Positions 26,688 through 35,167 of a stretch of DNA of 64,000 nucleotides are shown here, piece by piece (the stretch's first letter is position 1; each line of letters begins with the position of its first letter). The position numbers were made by a program, and so were the translations under genes. The stretch spans positions 310,001 to 374,000 of the forward strand of contig NZ_CP102277.1 in NCBI RefSeq assembly GCF_025149785.1. Reading direction: 5' to 3'. This DNA comes from Coprococcus comes ATCC 27758 (lineage in GTDB: Bacteria; Bacillota; Clostridia; Lachnospirales; Lachnospiraceae). The notes below the pieces were generated by a model, which ran no database searches, had not been told where the DNA came from, and saw nothing but the letters and a program-made list of their open reading frames with translations.

Positions 26688-27380
26688 CTAATCTGCTTTT
26701 GTTTCCAACTGTTCCCAGTTACATGGGACTTCAAATTCCATACGTTTTCCGGTGGTCGGATGGCAGAAAGAAAGCCGGAAAGCCCGCAGTGCAATCGGGA
26801 AATATCCTCTTTTATTTACAAATTCCGGGTTATATTTGTTGTCACCCCAGAGTGGTGCGCCTGCACCTGCCATCTGGACACGGATCTGGTGATGGCGTCC
26901 GGTTCCGAGATGGATCTGAACAACGGATAAGCCAGTCACTTCGGAAGTTTCCAGTATTTCATACGAAAGGACAGCTTTTTTGGCACCGGGTGTATTTTTA
27001 CTGCAGATGCGGGAGGTATTGGTGCGGCCGTCCTTTACCAGATAATCGGTCAGAGTGCCGGAGTCCGGAAGGGATCCACATACTACAGCCTGGTAGTATT
27101 TTTCAAATTGATCGTTCTGTAACTGCTGGTTCAGATTTTTCGCAGCCGCAGGTGTGCGGGCAAAAACCAGGATGCCGGAAACCGGTTGATCCAGTCTGTG
27201 GATCACGGCAAGATAAGGTGGCTTATGTCCGGCATGATGTGAAGAATGGATGAACAGATAATTTTTCAGAATGCTCTCCATGTCCTGTGTGCCGATCTTT
27301 TTTGTCTGCACGGGAACACCGGCAGGTTTGTGGCAGACCAGAATCTGGTCGTCTTCATATAGAATTTCAGGTGTTTGCAA
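26688..27380 (-). CDS. RluA-family pseudouridine synthase
   Basis: A 230-aa RNA pseudouridine synthase of the RluA type. The catalytic motif is HRLDQPVSGILVFAR with Asp near residue 64. Other family segments are LVCHKPAGVPVQ, IHLGTGRHHQIRVQM and ALRAFRLSF. It lacks an N-terminal S4 domain, so it is a short RluA-like form; the target uridine in rRNA or tRNA is unknown. Translation probably starts at TTG (27380), about 7 bases after GGGAGGAAT. Confidence 0.9.
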   Translation of the reverse strand: MQTPEILYEDDQILVCHKPAGVPVQTKKIGTQDMESILKNYLFIHSSHHAGHKPPYLAVIHRLDQPVSGILVFARTPAAAKNLNQQLQNDQFEKYYQAVVCGSLPDSGTLTDYLVKDGRTNTSRICSKNTPGAKKAVLSYEILETSEVTGLSVVQIHLGTGRHHQIRVQMAGAGAPLWGDNKYNPEFVNKRGYFPIALRAFRLSFCHPTTGKRMEFEVPCNWEQLETKAD

Positions 27381-27452
27381 AATAATTCCTCCCCATATGC
27401 GAAAATTTTGTTTCTTTGATTAAAACATAACGGAAAGGGCTTGTCAATTGGG

Positions 27453-27481
27453 TTGACAAATCTGAAAATCTCAATTAAACT
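27453..27481 (+). promoter_or_regulatory. Promoter of the proS T-box transcript
   Basis: TTGACA, a 17-base spacer and TAAACT. The predicted start near 27488 is just before the T-box leader. Confidence 0.75.
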
Positions 27482-27487
27482 CTATAG

Positions 27488-27695
27488 TAAATCGAAGAGA
27501 TTTGACGATGAAGAGGACTAGTATATGATGAAAGTGGCACAGAGAGGCTTCTGGCTGGTGGGAGGAAGCTGCATGGAAATTATAGAACCGACCTTGGAGT
27601 TCCGCATGAAAAGTGTGGCGTATGCCTGGCGTTAACGGGTAATGAAGTGAATCGTAATACGATTAATTAGGGTGGTACCGCCGAATTTTCGGTCC
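27488..27695 (+). ncRNA. T-box leader of proS
   Basis: The signature AGGGTGGTACCG (27669-27680) is present, as is a stem I region with GAGGACTAGTA, AGAGAGGCTTCTGGCTGG and GGAGGAAGC. The probable specifier lies in TATAGAACCGACC and reads CCG followed by A, a proline codon, which fits the downstream ProRS. Uncharged tRNA-Pro should stabilise the antiterminator. I could not find a classical terminator with a long T-run directly after the T-box sequence. The next candidate T-run is at 27719-27731 (within GGTGTTTTTTATTTT). Bases 27696-27855 hold a CAGGGG/CCCCTG repeat and otherwise nothing recognisable. Confidence 0.92.
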
Positions 27696-27855
27696 CTTGT
27701 CAGGGGCATGAAGATTTGGTGTTTTTTATTTTACGGGCAAAGCATGTCTGATCTGAATCCCCTGCATCCGGCAGAGGCTGCAGAGAGCAGCATCTTCTGG
27801 TTTTATGATAACCTTATTTATAAAATCAAAAATGAAGAGAAGGAGAACTTTATCA

Positions 27856-29301
27856 ATGGCTAAGGAAAAGAAATTTGTACAGGCGATTACCTCTCGTGAT
27901 GAAGATTTCGCACAGTGGTATACCGACGTTGTAAGAGAAGCAAAGCTTTGTGATTATTCAAGTGTAAAAGGATGTCTTAATTATCTTCCAAATGGATATG
28001 CAATCTGGGAGAAGATCCAGGCAGACCTTGACAAGAGATTTAAAGAGACAGGTGTTGAAAACGTATATCTGCCAATGCTGATCCCGGAGAACCTTCTCCA
28101 GAAGGAAAGTGATCATATCGAAGGATTTGCACCGGAAGTTGCATGGGTAACAAAAGGTGGTCTTGAGACTCTTCAGGAGCCAATGTGCATCCGTCCGACA
28201 TCGGAGACTCTGTTCTGCGACCTGTGGGCAAGAACCGTACAGTCTTACCGTGACCTTCCGAAAGTATGGAATCAGTGGTGTTCGGTACTTCGCTGGGAGA
28301 AGACAACCAGACCGTTCCTTCGTTCCAGAGAATTCTTATGGCAGGAAGGACATACCATTCATGCAACTTATGAAGAAGCAGAACAGAGAACACTGACCAT
28401 GCTTCGTGTATATCAGGAACTGATCCGTGATTCCCTTGCAATCCCGTTCGTATCAGGTCCGAAGACAGAGAGCGAGAAGTTCGCAGGTGCACAGGACACT
28501 TACACCGTAGAAGCTCTGATGCATGACGGAAAAGCACTTCAGTCTGCAACCAGCCATTTCTTCGGAAATGCGTTCCCGGATGCATTTGACATCAAATATC
28601 TGGATAAGAACAATGAACTTCACAGCGTATATGAGACTTCATGGGGACTGTCTACACGTATCATCGGAGCCCTGATCATGGTTCACGGTGATGACAGCGG
28701 ACTTGTTCTTCCACCGAGAATCGCACCGGTTCAAACAAGAGTCATTCCGATCGCACAGCACAAAGAAGGTGTTCTTGAAAAAGCAAATGAACTGACAGAG
28801 AGACTGAAAAAAGCTGGCTACAGCGTAAAGATCGACGATTCTGAGAAGAGCCCTGGATGGAAATTCAGTGAGCAGGAAATGCTTGGTATCCCGACACGTA
28901 TCGAGATCGGACCAAAGGATATCGAACAGAACCAGGTTGTTGTTGTACGTCGTGATACAAGAGAAAAGATCGTTGTTTCTTTAGATGAGATCGAGACAAA
29001 ACTTGGCGAGATCCTTGAAACAATCCAGAAGGATATGTATGACCGTGCAAAAGCATTCCTTGACAGCCACATTGATTTTGCTGAAACCATGGATGAAATG
29101 AATGAAAAATTCAACACCAAACGTGGATTCATCAAAGCAAAATGGTGTGGAAGCGCAGAATGTGAAGATGAGATCAAGGCAGCAACAGGTGGAGCAACCA
29201 CCCGCTGTATCTGCAAAGAGGATCAGGTAAAAGACGGAGATACCTGTATTTTCTGTGGCAAACAGGCTAAACATGTTGTTTATTTTGGAAAAGCATACTA
29301 G
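27856..29301 (+). CDS. proS: Prolyl-tRNA synthetase, archaeal/eukaryotic-like (type 3)
   Basis: A 481-aa class II synthetase. It charges tRNA-Pro and lacks the roughly 180-residue editing insert of the E. coli type, so it is the short archaeal-like form. Class II motifs are visible: motif 2 around [21 protein letters not shown], motif 3 near [22 protein letters not shown], and the start [20 protein letters not shown]-type segment. The C-terminal zinc domain has [18 protein letters not shown] and CIFCGK, ending VVYFGKAY. The start at 27856 follows AAGGAG. It is regulated by the T-box leader. Confidence 0.96.
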   Translation: MAKEKKFVQAITSRDEDFAQWYTDVVREAKLCDYSSVKGCLNYLPNGYAIWEKIQADLDKRFKETGVENVYLPMLIPENLLQKESDHIEGFAPEVAWVTKGGLETLQEPMCIRPTSETLFCDLWARTVQSYRDLPKVWNQWCSVLRWEKTTRPFLRSREFLWQEGHTIHATYEEAEQRTLTMLRVYQELIRDSLAIPFVSGPKTESEKFAGAQDTYTVEALMHDGKALQSATSHFFGNAFPDAFDIKYLDKNNELHSVYETSWGLSTRIIGALIMVHGDDSGLVLPPRIAPVQTRVIPIAQHKEGVLEKANELTERLKKAGYSVKIDDSEKSPGWKFSEQEMLGIPTRIEIGPKDIEQNQVVVVRRDTREKIVVSLDEIETKLGEILETIQKDMYDRAKAFLDSHIDFAETMDEMNEKFNTKRGFIKAKWCGSAECEDEIKAATGGATTRCICKEDQVKDGDTCIFCGKQAKHVVYFGKAY

Positions 29302-29313
29302 GAGCGAATGTAT

Positions 29314-30642
29314 ATGAAAATTCAGTTACCTGAAAAGGTGAATCGAATTATAACTACATTACAAAAACATGGCTTTGAGGCATATGCAGTCGGCGGCTGC
29401 GTCCGGGATTCTTTTCTCGGACGTGTGCCGGGTGACTGGGATATCACAACATCGGCAGCGCCGGAAGAGACAAAGTCATTATTTGCCAGAACTTTTGACA
29501 CCGGAATCGAGCATGGAACGATTACGGTGCTTTTAAATGGAGAAGGATTTGAAGTGACGACATACCGGATTGACGGGAAATACGAAGACAACCGGCATCC
29601 GAGTAAAGTGCAGTTTACCAGAAGTCTGTCAGAGGATCTGCTGCGCAGGGATTTTACGATCAATGCGATGGCGTACAATGAACAGGACGGACTGGTAGAT
29701 CTGTTTCATGGGATGGAGGATCTGAAAAAAGGTGTGATCCGTTGTGTGGGAAATGCTGAGGCACGTTTTTCGGAGGATGCCCTGCGGATTTTGAGGGCGA
29801 TCCGTTTTTCGGCACAGCTTGGATTTGAGATTGAGAAAGAGACCAGACAGGCAATCCGAAAACTTGCACCAAATCTTTCCTATATCAGTGCAGAACGTAT
29901 CCAGACAGAGCTTGTAAAGCTTCTGATCTCCGATCATCCGGAAAAGATCCAGGATGCATATGAGCTTGGGATCACAAAGGTGATCCTCCCGGAATTCGAT
30001 GCAATGATGGAAACAACGCAGGAAACTTTGCATCACTGTTATAATGTAGGTGAGCATACGATCCATGCGCTGATGAATATTCCGGCAGATAAAGTGCTGC
30101 GTCTTACAATGCTGTTTCACGATACGGGGAAACCGGCACGAAAGACGGTCGATCCGGATGGGACGGCACATTTTAAAGGGCATGCATACGTCAGCGAAGA
30201 ACTCACAAAGTCGATCATGCATCGCTTGAAATTCGATAATGATACGCTGCGTAAGGTGTCAAAGCTGGTGCTGTATCATGATGACCGGATGCCTGCAACG
30301 ATGAAGCATGTACGCCGCGCAATGAACCGGATCAGTGCGGAACTGTTCCCGTATTATATGAAGGTACGGATGGCTGATACGTTGGCACAGAGTGATTATC
30401 AGCGCGATAAGAAGCTGGAAAATCTGGCTGGTATCGAGAAGTGCTACCAGGAGATTCTGGAGAAAAAGCAATGTGTTTCTTTAAAAGAACTGAAAGTAAA
30501 CGGTCAGGATCTGATCGCGGCAGGTATTGAAAAAGGACCGAAAATTGGTCAGACACTCCAGACACTTTTACAGGAAGTGATCGAGGAACCGGAGAAAAAT
30601 ACACGGGAATATTTACTTGCCAGAATAAAAGAACTGGAATAA
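29314..30642 (+). CDS. cca: CCA tRNA nucleotidyltransferase
   Basis: A class II nucleotidyltransferase of about 442 aa that adds or repairs the 3' CCA end of tRNAs. The active-site motif GGCVRDSFLGRVPGDWDI has the two catalytic Asp. RRDFTINAMAYN and the nucleotide-selection region EDALRILRAIRFSAQLGF follow. An HD-type domain is present (LFHDTGKPA, YHDDRM), suggesting additional phosphohydrolase activity as in HD-CCA enzymes. The start at 29314 lies 9 bases after AGGAG; the in-frame ATG at 29308 is only 3 bases away from it. It follows proS by 12 bases. Confidence 0.93.
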   Translation: MKIQLPEKVNRIITTLQKHGFEAYAVGGCVRDSFLGRVPGDWDITTSAAPEETKSLFARTFDTGIEHGTITVLLNGEGFEVTTYRIDGKYEDNRHPSKVQFTRSLSEDLLRRDFTINAMAYNEQDGLVDLFHGMEDLKKGVIRCVGNAEARFSEDALRILRAIRFSAQLGFEIEKETRQAIRKLAPNLSYISAERIQTELVKLLISDHPEKIQDAYELGITKVILPEFDAMMETTQETLHHCYNVGEHTIHALMNIPADKVLRLTMLFHDTGKPARKTVDPDGTAHFKGHAYVSEELTKSIMHRLKFDNDTLRKVSKLVLYHDDRMPATMKHVRRAMNRISAELFPYYMKVRMADTLAQSDYQRDKKLENLAGIEKCYQEILEKKQCVSLKELKVNGQDLIAAGIEKGPKIGQTLQTLLQEVIEEPEKNTREYLLARIKELE

Positions 30643-30668
30643 TCAAAAATCATGCATGACTTAAGTCT

Positions 30669-30714
30669 CCCCCTGCATACATTAGAAAGACCGGTAAAAC
30701 AAAGCGGCAGGGGG
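30669..30714 (+). promoter_or_regulatory. Inverted repeat over the ribosome binding site of the CotS-like gene
   Basis: CCCCCTGC (30669-30676) and GCAGGGGG (30707-30714) are perfectly complementary, and the second arm is the ribosome binding site. CATACATT at 30676-30683 resembles a sigma-E -10 box, with GCATGAC about 15 bases upstream as a poor -35. Confidence 0.4.
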
Positions 30715-30719
30715 AAGCC

Positions 30720-31715
30720 ATGAAAGATTATGGAATCAGTGTATTGACACAATATCAGATGGAAGTATTCGGCACCCACAAAGTAAGGGGTGCTATTTTA
30801 TGCGATACAGATAAGGGGCTGCTCCTCTTGAAGGAGACGCGCATGGAGGAGAGTCGGATCTGTGCGCTTGCAAAAATATATGAGCAGTTAAATGCGAATG
30901 GATTTGAATGGGTAGATACGCCTCTGCTTAATAAAGAGGATGCTTATGTCAGTAAAGCCGAGGATGGAACAGGCTATATCTTAAAGAAATGGTTTCAGGG
31001 ACGTGAGTGTGATGTCAGACGTGAAAATGAACTGATCGCCGGTGCGGAAAATCTTGCCCGGATCCATCTATGCATGCGTCTGGCTGGGGAAGAAAACGGA
31101 TTTGCAGGAAGAGAAGAAAATCCGGTGATCAAGGAGTATGCAAGGCATAACAGAGAACTCAGGAAGGTTCGGGAATTTGTCTGCAGAAGAAGTGTGAAAA
31201 GCCCGTTTGAGATCGCATTTTTAAAGGGATATGACCAGATGTATTTTTGGGCAGACAGAGTGCTGAAAATACTGGAAAATATGGATCTGGACAGTGTTTT
31301 TAAAGAAGCGGAGGCAGAAAATCATATGGTCCACGGAGACTATAATTATCATAATCTTCTGGTCTGTCAGGAGGGCATGGCGGTGACTGGATTTGAACAT
31401 GCACACCGGGATGTTCAGATGGAAGATCTGTATTATTTCCTGCGCAAATGTATGGAAAAGCATCATTATGATGAACGGCTTGGATATCGGATGATGAGAG
31501 CGTATGATTCGGTGAATAATCTTGGGAAAAAAGAACGGGATTACCTTGCAATCCGTCTTGCTTATCCGGAAAAATTCTGGAAGATCACCAATTCGTATTA
31601 CCACTCAGGAAAGGCATGGATTCCTGCAAAAAATGTCGAAAAACTTTCACTTTCTGTCGCACAGACAGAAGAAAAAAAGCGGTTTTTGCGGAATCTGTTT
31701 GCGTTTCAGATATAG
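30720..31715 (+). CDS. CotS-family spore coat kinase-like protein
   Basis: A 331-aa protein of the aminoglycoside phosphotransferase-like fold, as in spore coat protein CotS. The N-lobe has YILKKWFQGRECDV. The catalytic loop is VHGDYNYHNLLV, and the metal-binding position of the DFG-equivalent is occupied by GFEHAHRD instead of the usual DFD/DW. That suggests altered or lost catalysis. CotS homologues are mother-cell proteins of the spore coat. The adjacent sporulation genes and the possible sigma-E-like -10 box agree. The gene is alone on its transcript. Confidence 0.78.
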   Translation: MKDYGISVLTQYQMEVFGTHKVRGAILCDTDKGLLLLKETRMEESRICALAKIYEQLNANGFEWVDTPLLNKEDAYVSKAEDGTGYILKKWFQGRECDVRRENELIAGAENLARIHLCMRLAGEENGFAGREENPVIKEYARHNRELRKVREFVCRRSVKSPFEIAFLKGYDQMYFWADRVLKILENMDLDSVFKEAEAENHMVHGDYNYHNLLVCQEGMAVTGFEHAHRDVQMEDLYYFLRKCMEKHHYDERLGYRMMRAYDSVNNLGKKERDYLAIRLAYPEKFWKITNSYYHSGKAWIPAKNVEKLSLSVAQTEEKKRFLRNLFAFQI

Positions 31716-31748
31716 CGTTCGGTTTTCTTAGATTTTAAGGGTTTAGAC

Positions 31749-31777
31749 TTGACAAAGAAGGTAAAAACCTATATAAC
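31749..31777 (+). promoter_or_regulatory. Sigma-A promoter of hup
   Basis: TTGACA, a 17-base spacer and TATAAC, with a leader of about 105 bases. Confidence 0.8.
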
Positions 31778-31887
31778 ATATGTAGGGTAAGGGGCGTGTC
31801 AGAACGCATGGATACGCAGAATAAACCTAGCAAAAAGACAAAATGCCGGGGTGTTCCGGGAGTATATTTTACAGGAGGACGTAAGTC

Positions 31888-32163
31888 ATGAATAAGACAG
31901 AATTAGTAGCTGCAGTTGCAGAACAGGCAGATATTTCAAAGAAAGATGCAGAAAAAGTATTAAAAGCATTTGTTGATGTTGTTACAGAAGAAATGAAAAA
32001 AGGTGAAAAAGTTCAGTTAGTAGGATTCGGAACTTTCGAAGTAAGCGAAAGAGCTGCAAGAGAAGGAAGAAATCCACAGACTGGAAAAACTATGAAGATC
32101 GAAGCTTGCAAGGCTCCGAAATTCAAAGCAGGAAAAGCTTTAAAAGATGCTGTTAATGCATAA
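31888..32163 (+). CDS. hup: HU DNA-binding protein
   Basis: A 91-aa histone-like protein that bends and compacts DNA. The family signature [20 protein letters not shown] and the terminal [11 protein letters not shown] are present, with the dimeric helical N-terminus [20 protein letters not shown]. An AGGAGG site lies before the ATG. A strong promoter fits high expression. It is the first gene of the hup-rqcP-yabP-yabQ-divIC-spoIIE-tilS-hpt-ftsH neighbourhood. Confidence 0.97.
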   Translation: MNKTELVAAVAEQADISKKDAEKVLKAFVDVVTEEMKKGEKVQLVGFGTFEVSERAAREGRNPQTGKTMKIEACKAPKFKAGKALKDAVNA

Positions 32164-32187
32164 TTTGTAGAACATTTTTGAAAAATG

Positions 32188-32216
32188 GCGCAGTCTGAAA
32201 AGGGCTGCGCTTTATT
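32188..32216 (+). terminator. Terminator-like hairpin after hup
   Basis: GCGCAG and CTGCGC pair around an 11-base loop and are followed by TTTATT. It is weak, so read-through into rqcP is likely. Confidence 0.5.
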
Positions 32217-32241
32217 CATATTACGGGAAGGGAAAATCAAA

Positions 32242-32481
32242 ATGAGACTTGATAAATTTTTAAAGGTGTCCCGCCTGATCAAACGGCGTACCGTTGCAAA
32301 TGAAGCCTGTGATGCAGGAAGAGTCCTGATCAATGGGGCGGTGGCGAAGGCTTCCACGAAAGTAAAAAAAGGTGATATCATTGAGATCCAGTTTGGAACC
32401 AAGACTGTAAAGGCAGAGGTTCTGGATCTGCGAGATACGACTAAAAAAGAAGAGGCAGCAGATTTATTCCGTTATCTATAA
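32242..32481 (+). CDS. rqcP: S4-domain RNA-binding protein RqcP (YabO)
   Basis: A 79-aa protein made of one S4 domain (MRLDKFLKVSRLIKRRTVAN, then GRVLINGAVAKASTKVKKGD). In Bacillus, RqcP cooperates with RqcH in ribosome-associated quality control, adding alanine tails to stalled chains. Its place directly before yabP is the conserved position of yabO. A GGGAAGGGA site precedes the ATG. Confidence 0.92.
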   Translation: MRLDKFLKVSRLIKRRTVANEACDAGRVLINGAVAKASTKVKKGDIIEIQFGTKTVKAEVLDLRDTTKKEEAADLFRYL

Positions 32482-32537
32482 AGTTCCGGAACATCTGAAA
32501 AGATGTGGTTTGAGATTGTTCCGGCAGCGGATCCGAG

Positions 32538-32566
32538 GCATATTTACCAGATATTATTCATACAAT
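32538..32566 (+). promoter_or_regulatory. Sigma-E promoter of yabP-yabQ
   Basis: GCATATT (32538-32544), a 14-base spacer and CATACAAT (32559-32566) match the mother-cell sigma-E consensus very well. They lie 37 bases before yabP, which is known to be sigma-E controlled in Bacillus subtilis. Confidence 0.85.
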
Positions 32567-32602
32567 AACTAGAAAGACAGTATAGGAAAGGTTGGGATTT
32601 GT

Positions 32603-32893
32603 ATGGAAGAGAGACAGCTGGTAAAACCTCAGAATCACAGGCTGGTTATCAATAACCGGAAGACAGGTACAGTAACGGGAGTGCTGGACGTTCTTTCTTT
32701 TGATTTAAACGAAATCCTGCTTGAGACAGAGCAGGGAATGCTGATGGTAAAAGGTACGGACATGCATGTAAACCGGCTGAATCTTGAAAAAGGGGAGGTC
32801 GACCTGGCAGGCAATATTGACAATATTTCTTATTCGGATATCCATTCGGGAGCAAAAGCCGGAGAAAATCTGTTATCAAAACTGTTTCGGTAG
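32603..32893 (+). CDS. yabP: Sporulation protein YabP
   Basis: A 96-aa YabP-family protein, a mother-cell sporulation factor needed for normal cortex formation in some species. It contains NRKTGTVTGVLDVLSFDLNE and GMLMVKGTDMHVNRLNLEKG, the core of the small beta-rich domain. It is preceded by the sigma-E promoter and followed after 11 bases by yabQ, the gene order typical of endospore formers. Confidence 0.92.
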   Translation: MEERQLVKPQNHRLVINNRKTGTVTGVLDVLSFDLNEILLETEQGMLMVKGTDMHVNRLNLEKGEVDLAGNIDNISYSDIHSGAKAGENLLSKLFR

Positions 32894-32904
32894 GAGGAGA
32901 AAAA

Positions 32905-33249
32905 ATGTCTGGTATCGGAACTGAGATCAGGGTTTTCTGCTATGCAATCCTGACCGGTGTCCTGATTGTGGCAGTCTATCTGTGGATCAGGGTTTTGCGC
33001 AGACTGGTTGCTCACAGACTGTGGCTGATCAATCTGGAGGATGCCTGTTACTGGGCAGGAATTTCCGTTTATACTTTTGTGCAGATCTATCATACGAGTG
33101 ATGGTGTTCTGCGGTGGTATATCGGACTGGGGATTGCGCTCGGATCAATCGGGATGGCGCTGCTTTCAGCTGTCTTTGTAAGAGCTTACAAAAAGATTTC
33201 TACACGAATTTGTGAAAAAAGAGTAAAAAGAGTTGATAAATCTGATTAA
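32905..33249 (+). CDS. yabQ: Spore cortex biosynthesis protein YabQ
   Basis: A 114-aa membrane protein with about four hydrophobic segments (YAILTGVLIVAVYLWI, ACYWAGISVYTFVQIY, GLGIALGSIGMALLSAVFV) and a basic C-terminus. It is the usual partner of YabP, located in the mother-cell membrane around the forespore. The assignment rests on size, topology and position. An AGGAGG site precedes the start. It shares the sigma-E transcript. Confidence 0.87.
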   Translation: MSGIGTEIRVFCYAILTGVLIVAVYLWIRVLRRLVAHRLWLINLEDACYWAGISVYTFVQIYHTSDGVLRWYIGLGIALGSIGMALLSAVFVRAYKKISTRICEKRVKRVDKSD

Positions 33250-33261
33250 AAACGGTACACT
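33233..33261 (+). promoter_or_regulatory. Promoter of divIC
   Basis: TTGATA, a 17-base spacer and TACACT, partly inside the end of yabQ and 73 bases before divIC. It would give vegetative expression independent of the sigma-E unit. Confidence 0.5.
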
Positions 33262-33333
33262 GTAGAAGACTAAATGGGTTTGGTAGTAAGAAGCTATACA
33301 AGATCAACTGATAGCGAAAGGTGAATAGATTAG

Positions 33334-33657
33334 ATGGGAAGCTTAAAGAAGAACCGGAAAAAGCGTCCGGGGAGCGGGCTTCAGAAGCACAAAAGAAGTA
33401 TTGTTGCGATTACCGCAGTTATTATATTATTATGCGGCATGGTTATTGTACATGGGATGGCGCTCAAAAAGAGCAATGATGCATATAAGGTGCAGGAAGA
33501 AGAACTGCAGACACAGATCGATGCGGAAAAAGAACGCTCAGAAGAAATTAATAAACTGAAAAAATATGTAGGAACAGATGAATACATCGAGGAAGTCGCC
33601 AGAGAGAAGCTGGGACTTGTAAAGGAGAATGAGATTCTGTTCCGCGCACAGCAGTAA
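33334..33657 (+). CDS. divIC: Septum formation initiator DivIC/FtsB-like
   Basis: A 107-aa bitopic division protein with a basic cytoplasmic N-terminus (KKNRKKRPGSGLQKHKR), one membrane helix (IVAITAVIILLCGMVIVHG) and an extracellular coiled coil (VQEEELQTQIDAEKERSEE) ending in the conserved YIEEVAREKLGLVKENE. It links the divisome with septal wall synthesis. Its position between yabQ and spoIIE is the conserved one. A terminator follows. Confidence 0.92.
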   Translation: MGSLKKNRKKRPGSGLQKHKRSIVAITAVIILLCGMVIVHGMALKKSNDAYKVQEEELQTQIDAEKERSEEINKLKKYVGTDEYIEEVAREKLGLVKENEILFRAQQ

Positions 33658-33663
33658 CGTAAG

Positions 33664-33699
33664 AAAAGCTTTGGGAAGAAAATATCCCGAAGCTTTTTT
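33664..33699 (+). terminator. Terminator after divIC
   Basis: AAAAGCTTTGGGA and TCCCGAAGCTTTT pair around an 8-base loop, followed by T. Confidence 0.8.
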
Positions 33700-33729
33700 C
33701 ATTCATAGAAATTTAGAGGGTGGTGGCAA

Positions 33730-35148
33730 ATGGAGGTTAAATACAGAGAGGAGCAAGTGATCACAAGTCCATATGTAACGCAGGCAGATAAAATGGCAGT
33801 GTCGCTTCGGCATCTGGCAGACAGGTTTCTGAAAATGGAGCCGAAAAAGCAGTGTTTTACACCCGAAGAAATGACAGAAATGTATGATCGGATTACGGAG
33901 AAGGTGTGCAGAGGATGCAGCAGGAAATCAGAGTGCCTGGAGAGAAAGAAGGCAGAACACTGGCAGCTTTTTTATGATCTTTTGTGTACGATTGAAGGAT
34001 ATGGTGCAGAACTGAATAAAGAGATGAAACAGCATCTTCAGAGGGAGTGTATTCAGGCACCACGGTTTTTACGAGAATCACTGGAAACTTTCCAGGAGGC
34101 AAAAAGGATTTTGGTGTGGAATAATAAGATGGTACAGAGCCGTGAGGGATGTGCGGCACAGCTGGATTCTTTTGCGGACATGCTCTGCCATGTGACGAGA
34201 GATCTGGATGCGAGTATTTTTACGGATCCGCCGCTTGCAAAAAAGGTTGCGCAGCATTTCAAAAAGGCAGGGATCCGGATGCTGAGTTCCGTTTTTTTTG
34301 TGGATGAGCATGGCAGATATGAAATTCATGTAACGGTAAAAAGTGAGAAGGGAAACTGTATCCCAACCAGAAAAGCGGCAGAGCTTTTATCAGTATGTAC
34401 TAAGAGAAGGATGTGCCCGGCTCAGAACGAGAGGCAGGTTCTGGGACAGGAGTATGAAACTATTGTATGTGTGGAAGGACCGGGATATTATGTGCTGCAG
34501 GGTGTAGCAAAAATGGGAAAAAACGGACAAAAGATATCTGGTGACAGTTTTCTTATGAAGACACTTCCGGGTGGAAAAGAGGCGGCAATTTTGTCAGACG
34601 GAATGGGATCTGGTGAGAGAGCGCTACAGGAAAGCGGGATGCTGGTAGAAATGCTGGAAGAGCTTCTTGGAGCAGGATTTCCTGTGGAAACTGCACTTTC
34701 CATGATCAATACGGCTCTTGTTATGGGACGGGAAGAGGTTCGCTTTTCTACGGTTGATATGAGCATTTTTGATCTCTATAATGGAAAATGTGAGTTTGTA
34801 AAAGCAGGAGCGGCAGTGACATTTCTGCGGACTAAAGACGGGGTGGAGCATATCCGTTCGGAAAGTCTTCCGCTGGGGGTAATCCAGAGACAGCAAAGTG
34901 AAAAGGAAACCAGACAGTTGGAATCCGGAGATGTGGTGGTCATGGTATCGGACGGGATCCTGGATGCGCTTCCGGCAGGAGAGCAGGAGCATTTACTGGA
35001 TTTGATGATTGGGGGAAGTCCGCTGGAGAATCCGGAGGAACTGGCGAATTATATTCTGGATAAGGTGCTGGAGCTGGCGGCCGGAAAAGCAGGAGATGAT
35101 ATGACAGTCCTTGTGGCGGGAATCTGGAAGATGTGTTACAGTAGATAA
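33730..35148 (+). CDS. spoIIE: SpoIIE-like PP2C phosphatase lacking the membrane domain
   Basis: A 472-aa protein equivalent to the regulatory plus phosphatase part of SpoIIE, which dephosphorylates SpoIIAA to activate sigma-F in the forespore. Residues 55-75 carry CRGCSRKSECLERKK, common in clostridial SpoIIE. The PP2C domain shows all four metal aspartates: ISGDSF (271), LSDGMGSGERA (289), VSDGILDALP and GDDMTVLVAG. Bacillus SpoIIE is about 830 aa with some ten N-terminal membrane helices; here nothing hydrophobic precedes this part, and the upstream 70 bases hold only the divIC terminator. The protein should therefore be soluble or tethered by a partner. Position before tilS is conserved. 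Confidence 0.87.
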   Translation: MEVKYREEQVITSPYVTQADKMAVSLRHLADRFLKMEPKKQCFTPEEMTEMYDRITEKVCRGCSRKSECLERKKAEHWQLFYDLLCTIEGYGAELNKEMKQHLQRECIQAPRFLRESLETFQEAKRILVWNNKMVQSREGCAAQLDSFADMLCHVTRDLDASIFTDPPLAKKVAQHFKKAGIRMLSSVFFVDEHGRYEIHVTVKSEKGNCIPTRKAAELLSVCTKRRMCPAQNERQVLGQEYETIVCVEGPGYYVLQGVAKMGKNGQKISGDSFLMKTLPGGKEAAILSDGMGSGERALQESGMLVEMLEELLGAGFPVETALSMINTALVMGREEVRFSTVDMSIFDLYNGKCEFVKAGAAVTFLRTKDGVEHIRSESLPLGVIQRQQSEKETRQLESGDVVVMVSDGILDALPAGEQEHLLDLMIGGSPLENPEELANYILDKVLELAAGKAGDDMTVLVAGIWKMCYSR

Positions 35149-35167
35149 AAGACGAGAGGAATTTACC

